50,910 bases of DNA. Origin: Mesotaenium endlicherianum. Taxonomy: Eukaryota > Streptophyta > Zygnematophyceae > Zygnematales > Mesotaeniaceae. Made by a program: the position numbers and the translations under genes. Position 1 is the stretch's first letter. Each line of letters starts with the position of its first letter. Location: positions 625,933 to 676,842 of the forward strand of contig WELA01008001.1 of NCBI GenBank assembly GCA_009602735.1. Direction: 5' to 3'. The notes beneath the pieces are model-generated. The model was not told the DNA's origin and made no database searches. It saw only the letters and a program-made list of their open reading frames with translations. Of the stretch, positions 10,973 through 21,680 are shown piece after piece.

Positions 10973-13900
10973 CTACGCCCGCAGGCCCTGCAGAATGATA
11001 AGCAGCTTGTTGTGCCGGTACAAGTCCGAGTTGAAGAAGCCGACTGCGAGTAGCAGCCCCACATACGCATACACCAGGAGCTTGCACAGGTCTTGCCGCC
11101 CGCCGTCGCGCGCGGCGACGCCAAGCCGCGCCTGGCCATGGCCGCCGTCGCTTCCTCGCGGACCGTTCCCGCTGCCACCGGCCCTGCCCGCCGCGCTCGG
11201 ACCCTTGCCTCTGTTCCCCGCCAGCCGCGACGGCTCGCTGTACACGAAGACGTACCTGACCCTGATCATCTCGCAGTTCTGCACCAGTATGTACGTGCCC
11301 AGGGGCCGCTCCTCCGCGCCAGGTGTCGACTTCCCGGAGCTCCCAGGCTCCTCCTCCCGCCTCGGCCCTCCGATGCCCCCCTGGTTTGCGTTCACCCTGC
11401 TGCTGGTGCTGGTGCTGGCGGAAGCTTCGGCGCCGCCGTCGCGATAGGACCGGCGCGCGATGGAGCTGGAGAGAGAGACACCTGGCCCCTCCGCGACCTC
11501 GCAGAGGAGGAGATATCTGGCCCTGGCTCCGAAAGAGGAGCGCTCCCAGCCCTCTCCTGCGGTGCAGAAGCTGAGGGCCACGGATGGATCCGACGAGAGG
11601 TAGATGCCCTCGCCGAAGATGGCCCCGTTTTTTTCCAGCCTCGTCCCGCTCAGGTTGAGGAGACCTGCATCACGCAGGATGATATCAAGATCATGAATGT
11701 GAATATGATAGGGATGATGTTAAAATGACCCGATATTAGTTCACGCATTTGAAGGCACAGATAAGATACAGAAGACAGAAGAATTGACGATGTGCTGACG
11801 ACAGAAAGAGAAGGCATTGACAACTTGTTACTGGACGATAAGAATAATAATTCCACTATAGAATGCCATACGTTTGGCCTGTGCTTTATGCACCGAGGCA
11901 ACGGATGGTGGCGCAAGGCGAAGAAGCAAGCACAGCTCAACTTGAGACATTTCCAAGTAGAACGCCAACTTCCACTAGTTCAGAGAAGGAAGAGCACAGC
12001 GATATTCCGAGAGCAGTCCGGAACCAAGGAAGGGGGAGAAGTCGCTCACCAAATCGCAGGATGCTATGAATGTTCTCTGCTGCCGTGCCGTGGAAGGCTG
12101 CGAAGCTGCCATGTGTCGCCTTGGCCGCCTCGAATGCCGCCCTCTGATCCGATCCGGGAATCGGAACCTGCGAGACTTGCAAGGCCGGACATAGAGCAAA
12201 GACTCAAAGAAGTCAATGTTGGAGTCAATGTTGAGTCAAATGCATAGTCAACGTGAAGCACGCTTGCAGGCATGAACTGCCAGACATGCCAGATGGCGTT
12301 ACCAGCCAGCCCCACGTGGCTAAGCAACCGCTGGCTGACTTCAACAACGGCTTGCCTGTGCCTCCAAGGGGGACGTTGATACTTGGGCAATAAAGAGAAA
12401 AGGAAACAAAAGAATTAATAAGAAAAGGAATAATAAAAGATAAGAACGATCGTGCGCGAGCACTGTGGTTGTAAGCAACTAGCTTGGTTCACGACTCCGA
12501 CCTCCGGTAGCCCCAACACATGTGCCCCAAGTGAAAAGACCCAAAGCTTCACAGGCTGCACAGGTGGCACAGACGCGTGTGGCTGCGCCCTTCCAGACAG
12601 GACCAATCTGGACTCAGGGACAGCTGTTGACGCAGCGTCATGAAACAGGGTGCAGAGGGAACGTCAGAGCGCCGCCGGAAAAAAAATATCTCGCGAGCAA
12701 GCGCTGCCCCTCAGGCACGGCGCCTCTCACTAACCCAGGCGGCTCGTCAAGCGCGACGCATACAATCTTTGCGCATAACTTTTCCAACTCTTCCGAGCGG
12801 CACTGGCCTCCAACGCTGCACAAAAAAAATAACTCGCACGAGGACTAGTGCGTGCCAGCCGCCGCATTCAGATCTGGCCAGCAAGCAGCAAGCACGCGGG
12901 TTGCTGGCGGTCGAGGAGAGGGAGGCGTGCCCGCCGATGGATTCAGATCTTGCCACCACGCTGTTCACTCAGTGGAAGCTGCGGATGTGGGATGCGATGC
13001 AAGCGCTCTAAAGGAAAAGGAAAAGGACATCAGAAGGCCCCATCTGAAACCTCGAAAGCAAAAGCCTCCAAGGCCAATGCCTCCAGACCCAATGCTCCCT
13101 CCTCGGCCCCCCTCTCAAGGCTCCCCCCAGAGGCTCTCTCCTGAGGCCTTCGCTCAGGCTCCCTCCAAGGCTCCCTCATGAAGCCCGCCCCCTGCGGCGT
13201 TCTTCCGAGCCTCCCTCCCGAGACTACCTCCTAAGGCTCCCCCCTGAGGCTCCCTCCAAGGGCTCCCTCACGAGGGCCCTCCCCCCGATACTTACTCCTG
13301 AGACTCCATCCTGAGACTCCCCTCTCAAGGCTCCCCCCTGAGGCTCTCTCTAAGGCTCCCCCCTCAACACCCCTCCTCAGGTTTTCCCCCGAGGCTCCCT
13401 CTAAGCCTTTCTCCTGAGGCTCCCTCCTGAACCTTTCTCCTCAGGCCCCCTCTAAGGCTTCCCGCATTCAAATTTCCAGTCTCCAGAGCTGTAGCAGTGC
13501 CTTCATTCCTTACCTCCAGAACAAAGTGGGGGAGAAGGTCCCGCTGCTCCGGCAGCAGCACGGGGGAGCGGAAGGGGGAGGGGGGGGGCCCCCCCAGGCC
13601 AGCCGCAGCGCCAAACGCTCCCCAGGGCGACTTGTCCGGCGGCAAAAGCCCCCCCAGCTCCCCCCCGGGGTCTGCCACCAGCCTCTGCAAGGCTCTCATG
13701 CGGAGCAGCCAGTGGAGAAGCCTCAGACTCTTCAGAGGCATCTCCCTGATGGGGTTTCTCTCGGCGGAGCTCGGCGGGCCGAGCCTGTCTGACGTCCCAG
13801 GGCTGTCGAACGATGCTGTTGCTGCTGCTGCTTCTGCTGCTGCTGGTGGTGGTGCTGATGCAGGCGCTGGTGCTGGCGCTGCTGCAGGGCGGGAGTGGGA

Positions 13901-14031
13901 AGGGGGAGGTGCGGACGCGATTGAGTGTACGCTGGGGATGTAAGCGACAGCATCCTCTGCTGCAGAGTAATCCAGGCTGGGCTCCGGCCCATCCGTGATG
14001 AAGAGCTTCTTGGGGAAGGGCACGCACACTG

Positions 14032-14066
<35 letters not shown>

Positions 14067-14857
14067 GCGCGCGCGCGGAACACACACACGCACGCGCGCG
14101 CGTGCACGCGATGGTCATGGACGGGGAAGAAGGTTGATGTCCAGGCAGATATCGGTGCACATTACGGCTTCTTTGGAGAGGGAGAGCACGCTGCTGACAG
14201 ACATCAAGGGCCGGAGAGAACGTGAAGAAGGTTGACACTGAGGCAGATATCGAGGCAGCCCCACACTTGAGGGCTTGGAGGATACTTCACCAAGTCCAGG
14301 CTGGAGCTGTAAAGCATTGCGAGATTTTGAAAAAAAAGGAATTAAAAACAATTAAAAAGAGAAAATAAAAAAGAGATTCTACTATCCTGGCAGTCTTGCT
14401 CCCCACTGCCTGAGCTGGCTGGCTACCAGAGGGGAAATCAGCACATGCAAAGTAGCAGTACTCATAGCCGGAACTATGGAGGCAGCTACTGCAGCGTTGC
14501 GTTGCTAGACGTTCTCAGCAGTGGTACTCTACATGCAGAAGGGGCAAGGAAACATTGCAGAGGCATTCGCGTGGCATTGCGTTGGAGCTCTGTACACGAG
14601 TCATCCACCTCAACTCCAACTGGCTTTCTTACACGTCCATCAAAGCAAGTTTGACAGTAGTCTCTGTAGAAGCTCAACGTAAGACAGTATGTACCTGTTG
14701 GTCTTCTATAGCTTCTGAGAGACTGCACGAATGCAGCTATGACAAAATCTGCACCTTCGGGAAAGTCTTTGCAAGCTGTATACACATCATCCTCCATGTG
14801 ATGGATGTCCGCATCGTCCCCTCCTTTACCATGTGCAAGGAAGCCAGTGCTTGCCAT
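10973..14857 (-). CDS. PARP16: PARP16-type mono-ADP-ribosyltransferase, tail-anchored (495 aa)
   Basis: The model is complement(join(10973..11664, 12050..12167, 13514..14028, 14695..14857)). All junctions are GT-AG and keep phase, and an in-frame TGA precedes ATG 14857. Exons 1-2 match the PARP16 N-terminal helical region (AAFVQSLRSYRRP, then VCVPFPKK, then LRLLHWLLR and LLPHFVLE). Exons 3-4 hold the catalytic fold: FAAFHGT with His252, FGEGIYLSSD with Tyr287, and RVRYVFVYSE with Tyr403. This is the H-Y-Y triad known for PARP16, in place of the H-Y-E of poly-ADP-ribosylating PARPs. A hydrophobic segment near 461-476 ends the protein, as in the ER tail anchor of animal PARP16. In animals it mono-ADP-ribosylates ER stress sensors. 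The protein is longer than human PARP16 (about 322 aa) because of a Pro/Ala insert in exon 2 and a Gly-rich insert before the anchor. Confidence 0.87.
13130..13470. repeat. Degenerate minisatellite, GGCTCCC(C/T)CCTGA type
   Basis: About 25 imperfect copies of a 12-24 base unit built on GGCTCCCTC, AAGGCTCCC or CCTGAGGCTC run without a gap. They lie in the intron of the PARP16-like gene between its second and third coding exons. Confidence 0.8.
14031..14108. repeat. (CA)n(CG)n microsatellite next to a splice acceptor
   Basis: About 15 CA repeats (14034-14063) are followed by CG repeats and mixed CA/CG. On the minus strand they read as a GT-rich tract ending in GGGCAG at 14029, the acceptor of exon 2 of the PARP16-like gene. 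Confidence 0.9.
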
Positions 14858-15780
14858 CACTCAGCAAGGCCTGAAAGAGACAAGAAAAAACTCCTGAATG
14901 CCTCTGCTGCTGCACATAAAAGAAATAGCTCTACATATCGTAGTCGCTTTCTACACCAGCCTACCACTGCTTTCCAACAAGCATGATGGCATGTGATCAC
15001 CGCTTCCTATAGGTCTCCAGGTTATGCCCAGCTGCGCACTAAGGTCATTGGGCAGACTGAACTATGTCCCAGGTAGTCACGAAGGGCGGACTCATTAGAA
15101 CGCCTTTTGCCCGTATTCTTCTGGCATAAATACAGAGTAGGAAGAGAACGGGTAGAGGCTTAAGTCATCTCAACCGAGTAAGTAACGACATGCAGTCATG
15201 TTCATGGGCCAGAACTCGAAACTCGACGGTTGCATATAGCAGAAAGCATGGGAGAACATCGGAGCCATTTCCCCAGCTATATTTAGAGGACCACGAGGGC
15301 AGAAAAGAAAGTATGGTCAAATACGAGGTTGTACGGAAATGAGCAATAAATAATTTCCATTTATAAGTATCTCTAAGTATCACATGAATGGAAGTATCGC
15401 AACTGACGATAGCTGAGACATGTGAAATGTCTCTGAGGTTTTTTAAAGGGAAGAGAGTATATGTTTTCAGGCTGTATGTACGGTCACAAGTGCTCAATCC
15501 TTACAACTTTCTTGTCGTCGTTCATGGACAACAACACTTGTTCTGGTAGTGTTAACCGTTCTGCATTGCGTTGCATGAGCTTGCTAAACAGTAAAGACGA
15601 GAAGTGGTTAAGAAGTCAACACTATTGCTTGTTCCAGTGCGGCACAAATAGCAAACGAGTATCCACGTTTGTCTTGAACTATAGTGATTTGAAGAACGCA
15701 GTATATACGCGAGAAGCAGGTACTACGAGGTATTTAAGCCCTGAAGAGTACCTGATAGCTTCTCAACTAAAAATCATAAA
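14858..15780. promoter_or_regulatory. Shared divergent promoter region of the PARP16-like gene and SEC13
   Basis: The start codons of the minus-strand PARP16-like gene (14857) and plus-strand SEC13 (15781) are 923 bases apart. I see no other supported gene between them. Both 5' UTRs and core promoters must lie here unless one of the genes has an unseen non-coding exon. No single core element is clear enough to place. Confidence 0.5.
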
Positions 15781-17966
15781 ATGACAGTCTCTACAACACA
15801 GACTGTCGAAACTGGGCACAGCGATGCCGTCCATGACGTGCAGATGGATTACTATGGCAAGAGAATGGCTACTTGTTCCTCAGACCGCACAATCAAACTA
15901 TTTGCAGTCATAGGGGACCAGCAGACACTTTTATCAGAGTTGACAGGTACTTTCCATCGACGATGTTTCTCTTTCCTAGCTTGTTCCCGCCATCAAGTGT
16001 CATGTATTTCATTTCCTTGATTATAGATGCCATGTCTACAAGTATGGACATCAATGCTCTAGCTGGATGCACTTTACAAATTAGCTCTAGAGAAATTGGC
16101 AGCGAGCACTGAACCCTTTATGCGGACTGTATGGATTGGCAAAAGAAATCGATAGTCATCACCTTCATATGAGAACCCCCACATTCTATATCTTTTGCAC
16201 AAGTCTACTGCCTCACAGGGCTTAGGCGGATATGGCTGAGCAGGGCATGACGGTCCCGTGTGGATGGTGTCTTGGGCGCACCCTAAGTTTGGAAGCATAT
16301 TGGCTTCGTCCTCTTACGACAGGAAGGTTATTATATGGAGAGAAACAGTGGAGAATCAGTGGATTCAGGTGCTCTTTAACCCCACCATAAGCTTGCGGAA
16401 GACAGTGTACATTCGATTCCCCTCTATAGCTAGAGCCACAGTAAGGCTTGAGTGCGTAGTACATTTACTCTTTGAGCCTATCCAATTTGGAGTTTGTGCT
16501 GAGAGCTTAGGCAGGCAAAGTGTACCTGCACCTGCTGAGGGTAGGTCAGAGGGAGGTCAACAAAGGTCAACAAGTGCATGCACGTCCTGTCGAGATCAAA
16601 CTACATAGGGATGCTAAACCCTGTCACTTCGCCTGAGCCCTTCCTCTGTTGTCAGCTGTGCAAAGAATAAAAATGTTCGTTAGCAGATCTAATTAAATGC
16701 TAGTCAAAGCTAAACTACCATGGGGGAGGGGGGGCTTGGTGGGGGGATTCGACCAGGCACAAGTGTTTCAAGAGCATGAAGGATCAGTAAACAGCATCTC
16801 ATGGGCTCCCCATGAGTTTGGCCTGTGCTTAGCCAGCGGCTCCTCAGATGGCACCATAGTGATCTATACGCAGAGGCCAGATGGCACCTGGGACGTCAGC
16901 AAGATCAGCCAGGCACACTCAGTGGGGGTGACTTCTGTCAGCTGGGCCCCTGCTGCCTCCCCCGGCTCCCTGCTGGGATCCAACCCCAACCCGGTACCAA
17001 AGCTGACCTCAGGTGGATGCGACAACACAGTGAAGGTGTGGAGCCTAAATAACGGCAGCTGGCAGATGCACCCCCCCCTGGCCAGGCACACTGACTGGGT
17101 CAGGGACGTGGCCTGGGCCCCGAACCTCGGCCTGCCTAAGAGCACTATCGCCAGCGCTTCTCAGGTGGGGAGCTCCATACCTCTCGCCTGTTCTCAACGT
17201 CCTTGCACACGCTTCTCTTGTGACCCCCCATGCGATGCATTTGGCAGTTGACTTCAGCGGTTGACCCCAGTCGTGCGTCACCCACGGAGGTGTTGCACAC
17301 GCGTCGCTCACGCGTGTGTCACTGTTGTGATTTAATCTCCTTGCACGTGGCTGTTGTGCCTCGTAGTCTCATGGCTCCACTGATGTGTCACTCAAGGGGG
17401 AGGTGTCATTGTTGTGTCGTCGCTCACACATACGTGTCACTGTTCTGAGGTCACTCGCCTTGCTCGTGGCTGCCATAGGGTGCCCTATGTATGTGCATGG
17501 GCTGTACCTCAACTTGTTCTATGAGACCGCCCCTTATTGTGCTGCCTTACTTATTTCAGTCAGGGAGATGCCTGCTATTGCCAACACTGAGTGGGCCTGT
17601 CTGCCGTCGAGAGTGTGCTGCCCACGCAAGCCTCAGTGCTTGCTCAGCAAGCTGAGCGCGTTTGTGCTTGGGGTATGTTCACACTAGACCCATTTCTCCT
17701 CCTTTTGGTTGCTTTTGGTCTTTTGGTGATCGGGGTTCTGTGGCGCTCCCGGCTTTGAGCAGGATGGGACTGTGGTGATCTGGACGCAAGCAAAGGACGG
17801 CGACCAATGGGAGAGCCGCCTGCTGCACGACTACAAGTCGCCCGTGTGGCGCGTCAGCTGGTCGCTCACGGGGAACATTCTGGCAGTGTCGGACTCGACC
17901 AACAACGTCACTCTTTGGAAGGAGGCCGTCGACGGGGAGTGGGCCCAAATCTCGACGATACCGTAG
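15781..17966 (+). CDS. SEC13: SEC13, COPII outer-coat and nuclear-pore beta-propeller (300 aa)
   Basis: The model is join(15781..15946, 16244..16368, 16757..17164, 17763..17966). All introns are GT-AG with matching phases (1, 0, 0), and the stop is TAG 17964. The protein is a full WD40-repeat chain of the usual plant length (about 302 aa). It begins with HDV-type text ([20 protein letters not shown]) and continues with [79 protein letters not shown] and a closing [16 protein letters not shown]13 pairs with SEC31 to form the COPII cage at ER exit sites. It is also a member of the Nup107-160 nuclear-pore complex and of the SEA/GATOR complex. Each exon boundary falls where plant SEC13 reads continuously. 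No damage is seen. Confidence 0.95.
17165..17762 (+). repeat. SEC13 last intron with a duplicated ~110-base segment
   Basis: Two related blocks (about 17295-17370 and 17415-17480) share CGTCGCTCAC, CGTGTCACTGTT and CCTTGC(A/T)CGTGGCTG in the same order. This is an imperfect tandem duplication within the intron. It shows no effect on the splice sites. Confidence 0.6.
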
Positions 17967-19806
17967 ACGTAGTGTTGTGGTGTACTATTATACATGTCCC
18001 CCCCCCCNNNNNNNNNNNNNNNNNNNNNNNNNNNNNNNNNNNNNNNNNNNNNNNNNNNNNNNNNNNNNNNNNNNNNNNNNNNNNNNNNNNNNNNNNNNNN
18101 NNNNNNNNNNNNNNNNNNNNNNNNNNNNNNNNNNNNNNNNNNNNNNNNNNNNNNNNNNNNNNNNNNNNNNNNNNNNNNNNNNNNNNNNNNNNNNNNNNNN
18201 NNNNNNNNNNNNNNNNNNNNNNNNNNNNNNNNNNNNNNNNNNNNNNNNNNNNNNNNNNNNNNNNNNNNNNNNNNNNNNNNNNNNNNNNNNNNNNNNNNNN
18301 NNNNNNNNNNNNNNNNNNNNNNNNNNNNNNNNNNNNNNNNNNNNNNNNNNNNNNNNNNNNNNNNNNNNNNNNNNNNNNNNNNNNNNNNNNNNNNNNNNNN
18401 NNNNNNNNNNNNNNNNNNNNNNNNNNNNNNNNNNNNNNNNNNNNNNNNNNNNNNNNNNNNNNNNNNNNNNNNNNNNNNNNNNNNNNNNNNNNNNNNNNNN
18501 NNNNNNNNNNNNNNNNNNNNNNNNNNNNNNNNNNNNNNNNNNNNNNNNNNNNNNNNNNNNNNNNNNNNNNNNNNNNNNNNNNNNNNNNNNNNNNNNNNNN
18601 NNNNNNNNNNNNNNNNNNNNNNNNNNNNNNNNNNNNNNNNNNNNNNNNNNNNNNNNNNNNNNNNNNNCCCCCCCTGCCGGGGCCTCTTTTTTGCAATAAG
18701 AGCCTAGCTGGTCTTTGTTTCCCAGTCTGGACCACTTCTGGGTGCTTTCGAATAAATGTGACGATGGTATGCTGGTGGTGCGACAGGCGGAGGTTCATTT
18801 TGTGAAGCATGGGACGCAAACTTCAGGCTAGTTGTGCAAATCAAAGACGTGGTTTCTCGCTTCTGTTCTCCGACCTCTGCCCTCTGCGGTCCGTTGACCA
18901 AGCTTGCACGCTAACTTGGATGCGCCTTCCTGTCTGGCAAACTGCCGCAATGTGCCTGCCTCAAGAGGATCGTAGTGTGCTTCAAGAAGACTTGGATGTC
19001 ATGGGTTTAGGGTTAGGGGCCGCTTAACCCAGCGGCCCTGCCCTGCATACTTCTGAGCAACGCACGCCTAGCTTGCATGTTGCTGTATGTGACACCTTTT
19101 ATTGGTCAGGCATGGTATGCGCATGTATCACATCTCATTTGAGTGTTGAGCAATATTCTTCAAGCGTTAAGCATTTGTCACTCCTTTCCACCACTCATCT
19201 GACATAATCCTAATGACGTAGCCTGCCACCCTAGTGCAAATGCAAGCGTCCCAATCATATAGCAAGTCATGGGGTCCAAGACCTCCCCCACAAGCTGTAA
19301 CACCACCAAGGTCCAATTGTGTGTAGTGACATTGCTCACAAAACCCAACAACAGAGTAAAACCAACCAATGTTTACAATTTGGTTGTATCAAACCTACTT
19401 TGCAGGTAGAGTCATCACATATTGACGCATCTTTCTGCGTACTTTATGTGACAGTCAACCCTACGTGTGACTTTCCAAAATTACATGTGTGAGCAATAAA
19501 GTACAAATTGTTAAGAAGAAAGTTCAAGCGTAAGAGCATGTATAAAAATTCTGCCTTGAATGATTCGACAAAGTGGCAATCGCTTGACCAGTAAGGACTC
19601 AAAACAAAGGGTCGGTAATTGCCACTTGACAAATAATGGATGTAGTATGTCAACAAGCATATTGAGGTTGTTATTGGCGCAAGCTATAGCTTTTAGCTAG
19701 TGCACACAAAGTTGATATGCTATGTCAATGTTCATTTTTGAATTCGCACTGCAAATCTCTATCAATTTACAAATTTAATTAATAGCCATGGTGTTATGCA
19801 TCATCA
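17967..19806. other. Intergenic stretch with a 660-base assembly gap (N at 18008-18667)
   Basis: Bases 18008-18667 are unknown. Both edges are runs of C, which suggests a poly-C or GC-rich repeat that broke the assembly. The rest, to the first LTR near 19807, holds only short frames. I see no gene in it. Confidence 0.8.
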
Positions 19807-20504
19807 TGTCATGAGATGCATTCATTCAATCAACCGTGATACTTAATCAAGCTTGCTGAATTGTACTTACTATCCAATTTACTGGCAGAGAGCACGTTGA
19901 AGTCTATCTAACTAGCTTGCTGACACATTCTTTACATTCTTTGACAACCAGGTGACCGCCTTTAGTGGAACTAGTAAACTCCTTAGCAATGCATCTATTG
20001 TGATATGCTAAATAGATGAATGGCCAGATGACGTCCTAGGCGGATGGCAATTCGATAAATGATGAAGATAGTTGTGGGTTTGGTTTGCGAGGTCCTACCG
20101 ACATGGTTAACTCTCGGGTAGGCGATGTCATCGTATTGCCGTTGAAGAGCAAACTTATTCTAAGTATATATTTTAGATCTGCAATCAAGTTCGGCCTTGG
20201 GAAACGAGGCCACCTCTCGGTACAGTCTACTTAGAGGATATCTTAATCCGACGCTCCAAGCCGTTAATCGAACTGCTCATTTATTTTGCTTACTTTGTAA
20301 GTTTATCGATTGCATAATTGATGTTTGAGTATGATGTTTATTTACAAACATTTGACTATAGAATATTGCGTGCGCCTATTGTGTTGTGCTTTTGTTTTCT
20401 TATGAGTTAACAAAAGCCACCATAAAGAATACACGTTAATATGAAGATATATATTATATAATGAATCGTCGATTGATAAATCGATTATAAGTCAATTCAT
20501 TTCA
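19807..20504 (+). mobile_element. Element E: old, diverged 5' LTR of the D-related family
   Basis: The block parallels the LTR of element D in order. Shared text includes GGTCCTACCGAC.TGGTTAACTC followed by GGTAGG, then GAACGAGGCCA-type text, then AAGTCRATTCATTTCA at the end. It has many substitutions and indels. Its start (TGTCATGAGATG) is approximate. Downstream, GTATTTGGTGCTTG looks like a decayed primer-binding site, and gag-like text follows. Confidence 0.65.
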
Positions 20505-20549
20505 ACGTATTTGGTGCTTGTTGTCACAGTTCCCTGCATGGTGAGCACA

Positions 20550-20914
20550 TGGCCTCAAGAAAGCTCACTACAGATAACATGGATGGAGATCAAGAAGAGA
20601 GTGAAGTCAACACAATGGCTCCAATTGAGGCCGCCGGTGTAGCTAAAGGAGTAGAAAAGTTAGCCGTCGCTTTGGCTGCAGTAGCAATCTAGCAAGTTAA
20701 AGACGATCTTGTTAGGGCAAAAGATGAACGTCTAGCTAAGACAAAAGAAAAATGCAGTTGAAAAAGGGAGACACTTGGCTATGGTCAGAGATTGGGAAGA
20801 CCACCAGGCACTCATGGTGAATCTTCTGCACAACCCTTATGCTGTACCTATGGATGTACTCTTGACGACAATTTGCAGGCAACTGAGCAAAACTAGGATG
20901 GCTGAGGCAACAGG
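20550..20914 (+). pseudogene. Element E gag N-terminus, broken by element D
   Basis: From about 20550 the text reads as a decayed copy of the first part of element D gag (an ATG with Asp/Glu-rich codons, then Ala/Lys-rich codons including AAVAI stop QVKDDL). It contains an in-frame TAG at 20690 and frame slips. It stops where element D begins. The gag text resumes on the other side of D at 30602, so D inserted into the E gag region. Confidence 0.55.
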
Positions 20915-21622
20915 TGTAATGAATCACTATATTGTTAGATATAATATTTACTAAATATGATAGTTAATTGGCTTCTGTCAGCTGAACTGTAGTTGTTATT
21001 AAGTCTGCTGGATATCAAGTAATATTTGTTATACTAAGTCAGGTGGTGGCAGCAGGCTGAAGTCAACTTAGGTCACCTTGCTTACAAATTAATTGACAGT
21101 CAGTTGACTGCCGTACTCAATAGCAGTGACCTAAATATGCATCTAAGTATGATATGCTCGATGAATGGCCAAAGGACACCCTTGGGTGGATGGCCATTCG
21201 GGATGATGGGAGATGGTTGTGGATTTGGTTAGCCGAGGTCCTACCGACGTGGTTAACTCCCAGGTAGGAGGTGCCAATTTACTTGCCGCTGAACAGTAAA
21301 CTCATTTCATGTACATATGCTAGACATTGCTCTCGAGTTCGGCATTCAGGAACGAGGCCAACTCTCTGGTATTGCTTACTGAGAGGACTGAATCCAAGGC
21401 AAAAAGCCATTGATACGAATTCTTCTAACCTTGCTTATGTATGAGTTTACTGATTGCATAACTGATGCTCGTTTACTTGCATATGACTTATGAGTATTGG
21501 AATGCTACTTGTGAAGTTTTTTGCCGATTACTAGGTAATCAGAAAATCCCATTAAGATTACTTCTTGATATAAAGATCTTTCATTAATCGTTTATCGTCT
21601 ACTGGTAAGTCGATTCATTTCA
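20915..21622 (+). mobile_element. Element D 5' LTR (708 bases)
   Basis: It begins TGTAATGAATCA and ends CGATTCATTTCA, immediately before a primer-binding site. Its partner is at 29902-30601. Flanking 5-mers are ACAGG (20910-20914) and ACAGC (30602-30606), which fit a target-site duplication with one later change. The two LTRs differ at many positions, so the insertion is old. Confidence 0.85.
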
Positions 21623-21623
21623 G

Positions 21624-21638
21624 TGGTATCGAAGCTGG
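21624..21638 (+). promoter_or_regulatory. Element D primer-binding site, initiator tRNA-Met type
   Basis: TGGTATCGAAGCTGG follows the LTR by one base. It is close to TGGTATCAGAGC, the usual site complementary to the 3' end of initiator tRNA-Met in plant LTR elements. Confidence 0.75.
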
Positions 21639-21680
21639 TGTTACAGTAAGGACGCGGTCTCAAACTAGCAACTCTCAAGA

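Noticed and set aside
11792..12247. Plus-strand frames over PARP16 intron and exon 3
   Set aside because: They have no domain character and overlap the better-supported minus-strand exon.
14029..14107. The upstream part of the 13364-14107 minus frame (Cys/Val and Ala/Arg repeats)
   Set aside because: It is the translated (GT)n microsatellite in the intron. Coding starts at the acceptor at 14028.
17807..18819. Long reading frames across 18008-18667
   Set aside because: They run through unknown bases (N) and are artefacts of the gap. The SEC13 stop is at 17964.
19003..19019. TTTAGGGTTAGGGG, a telomere-like motif
   Set aside because: Only about two units, one of them imperfect, in ordinary DNA. 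Not a telomere or a clear interstitial array.
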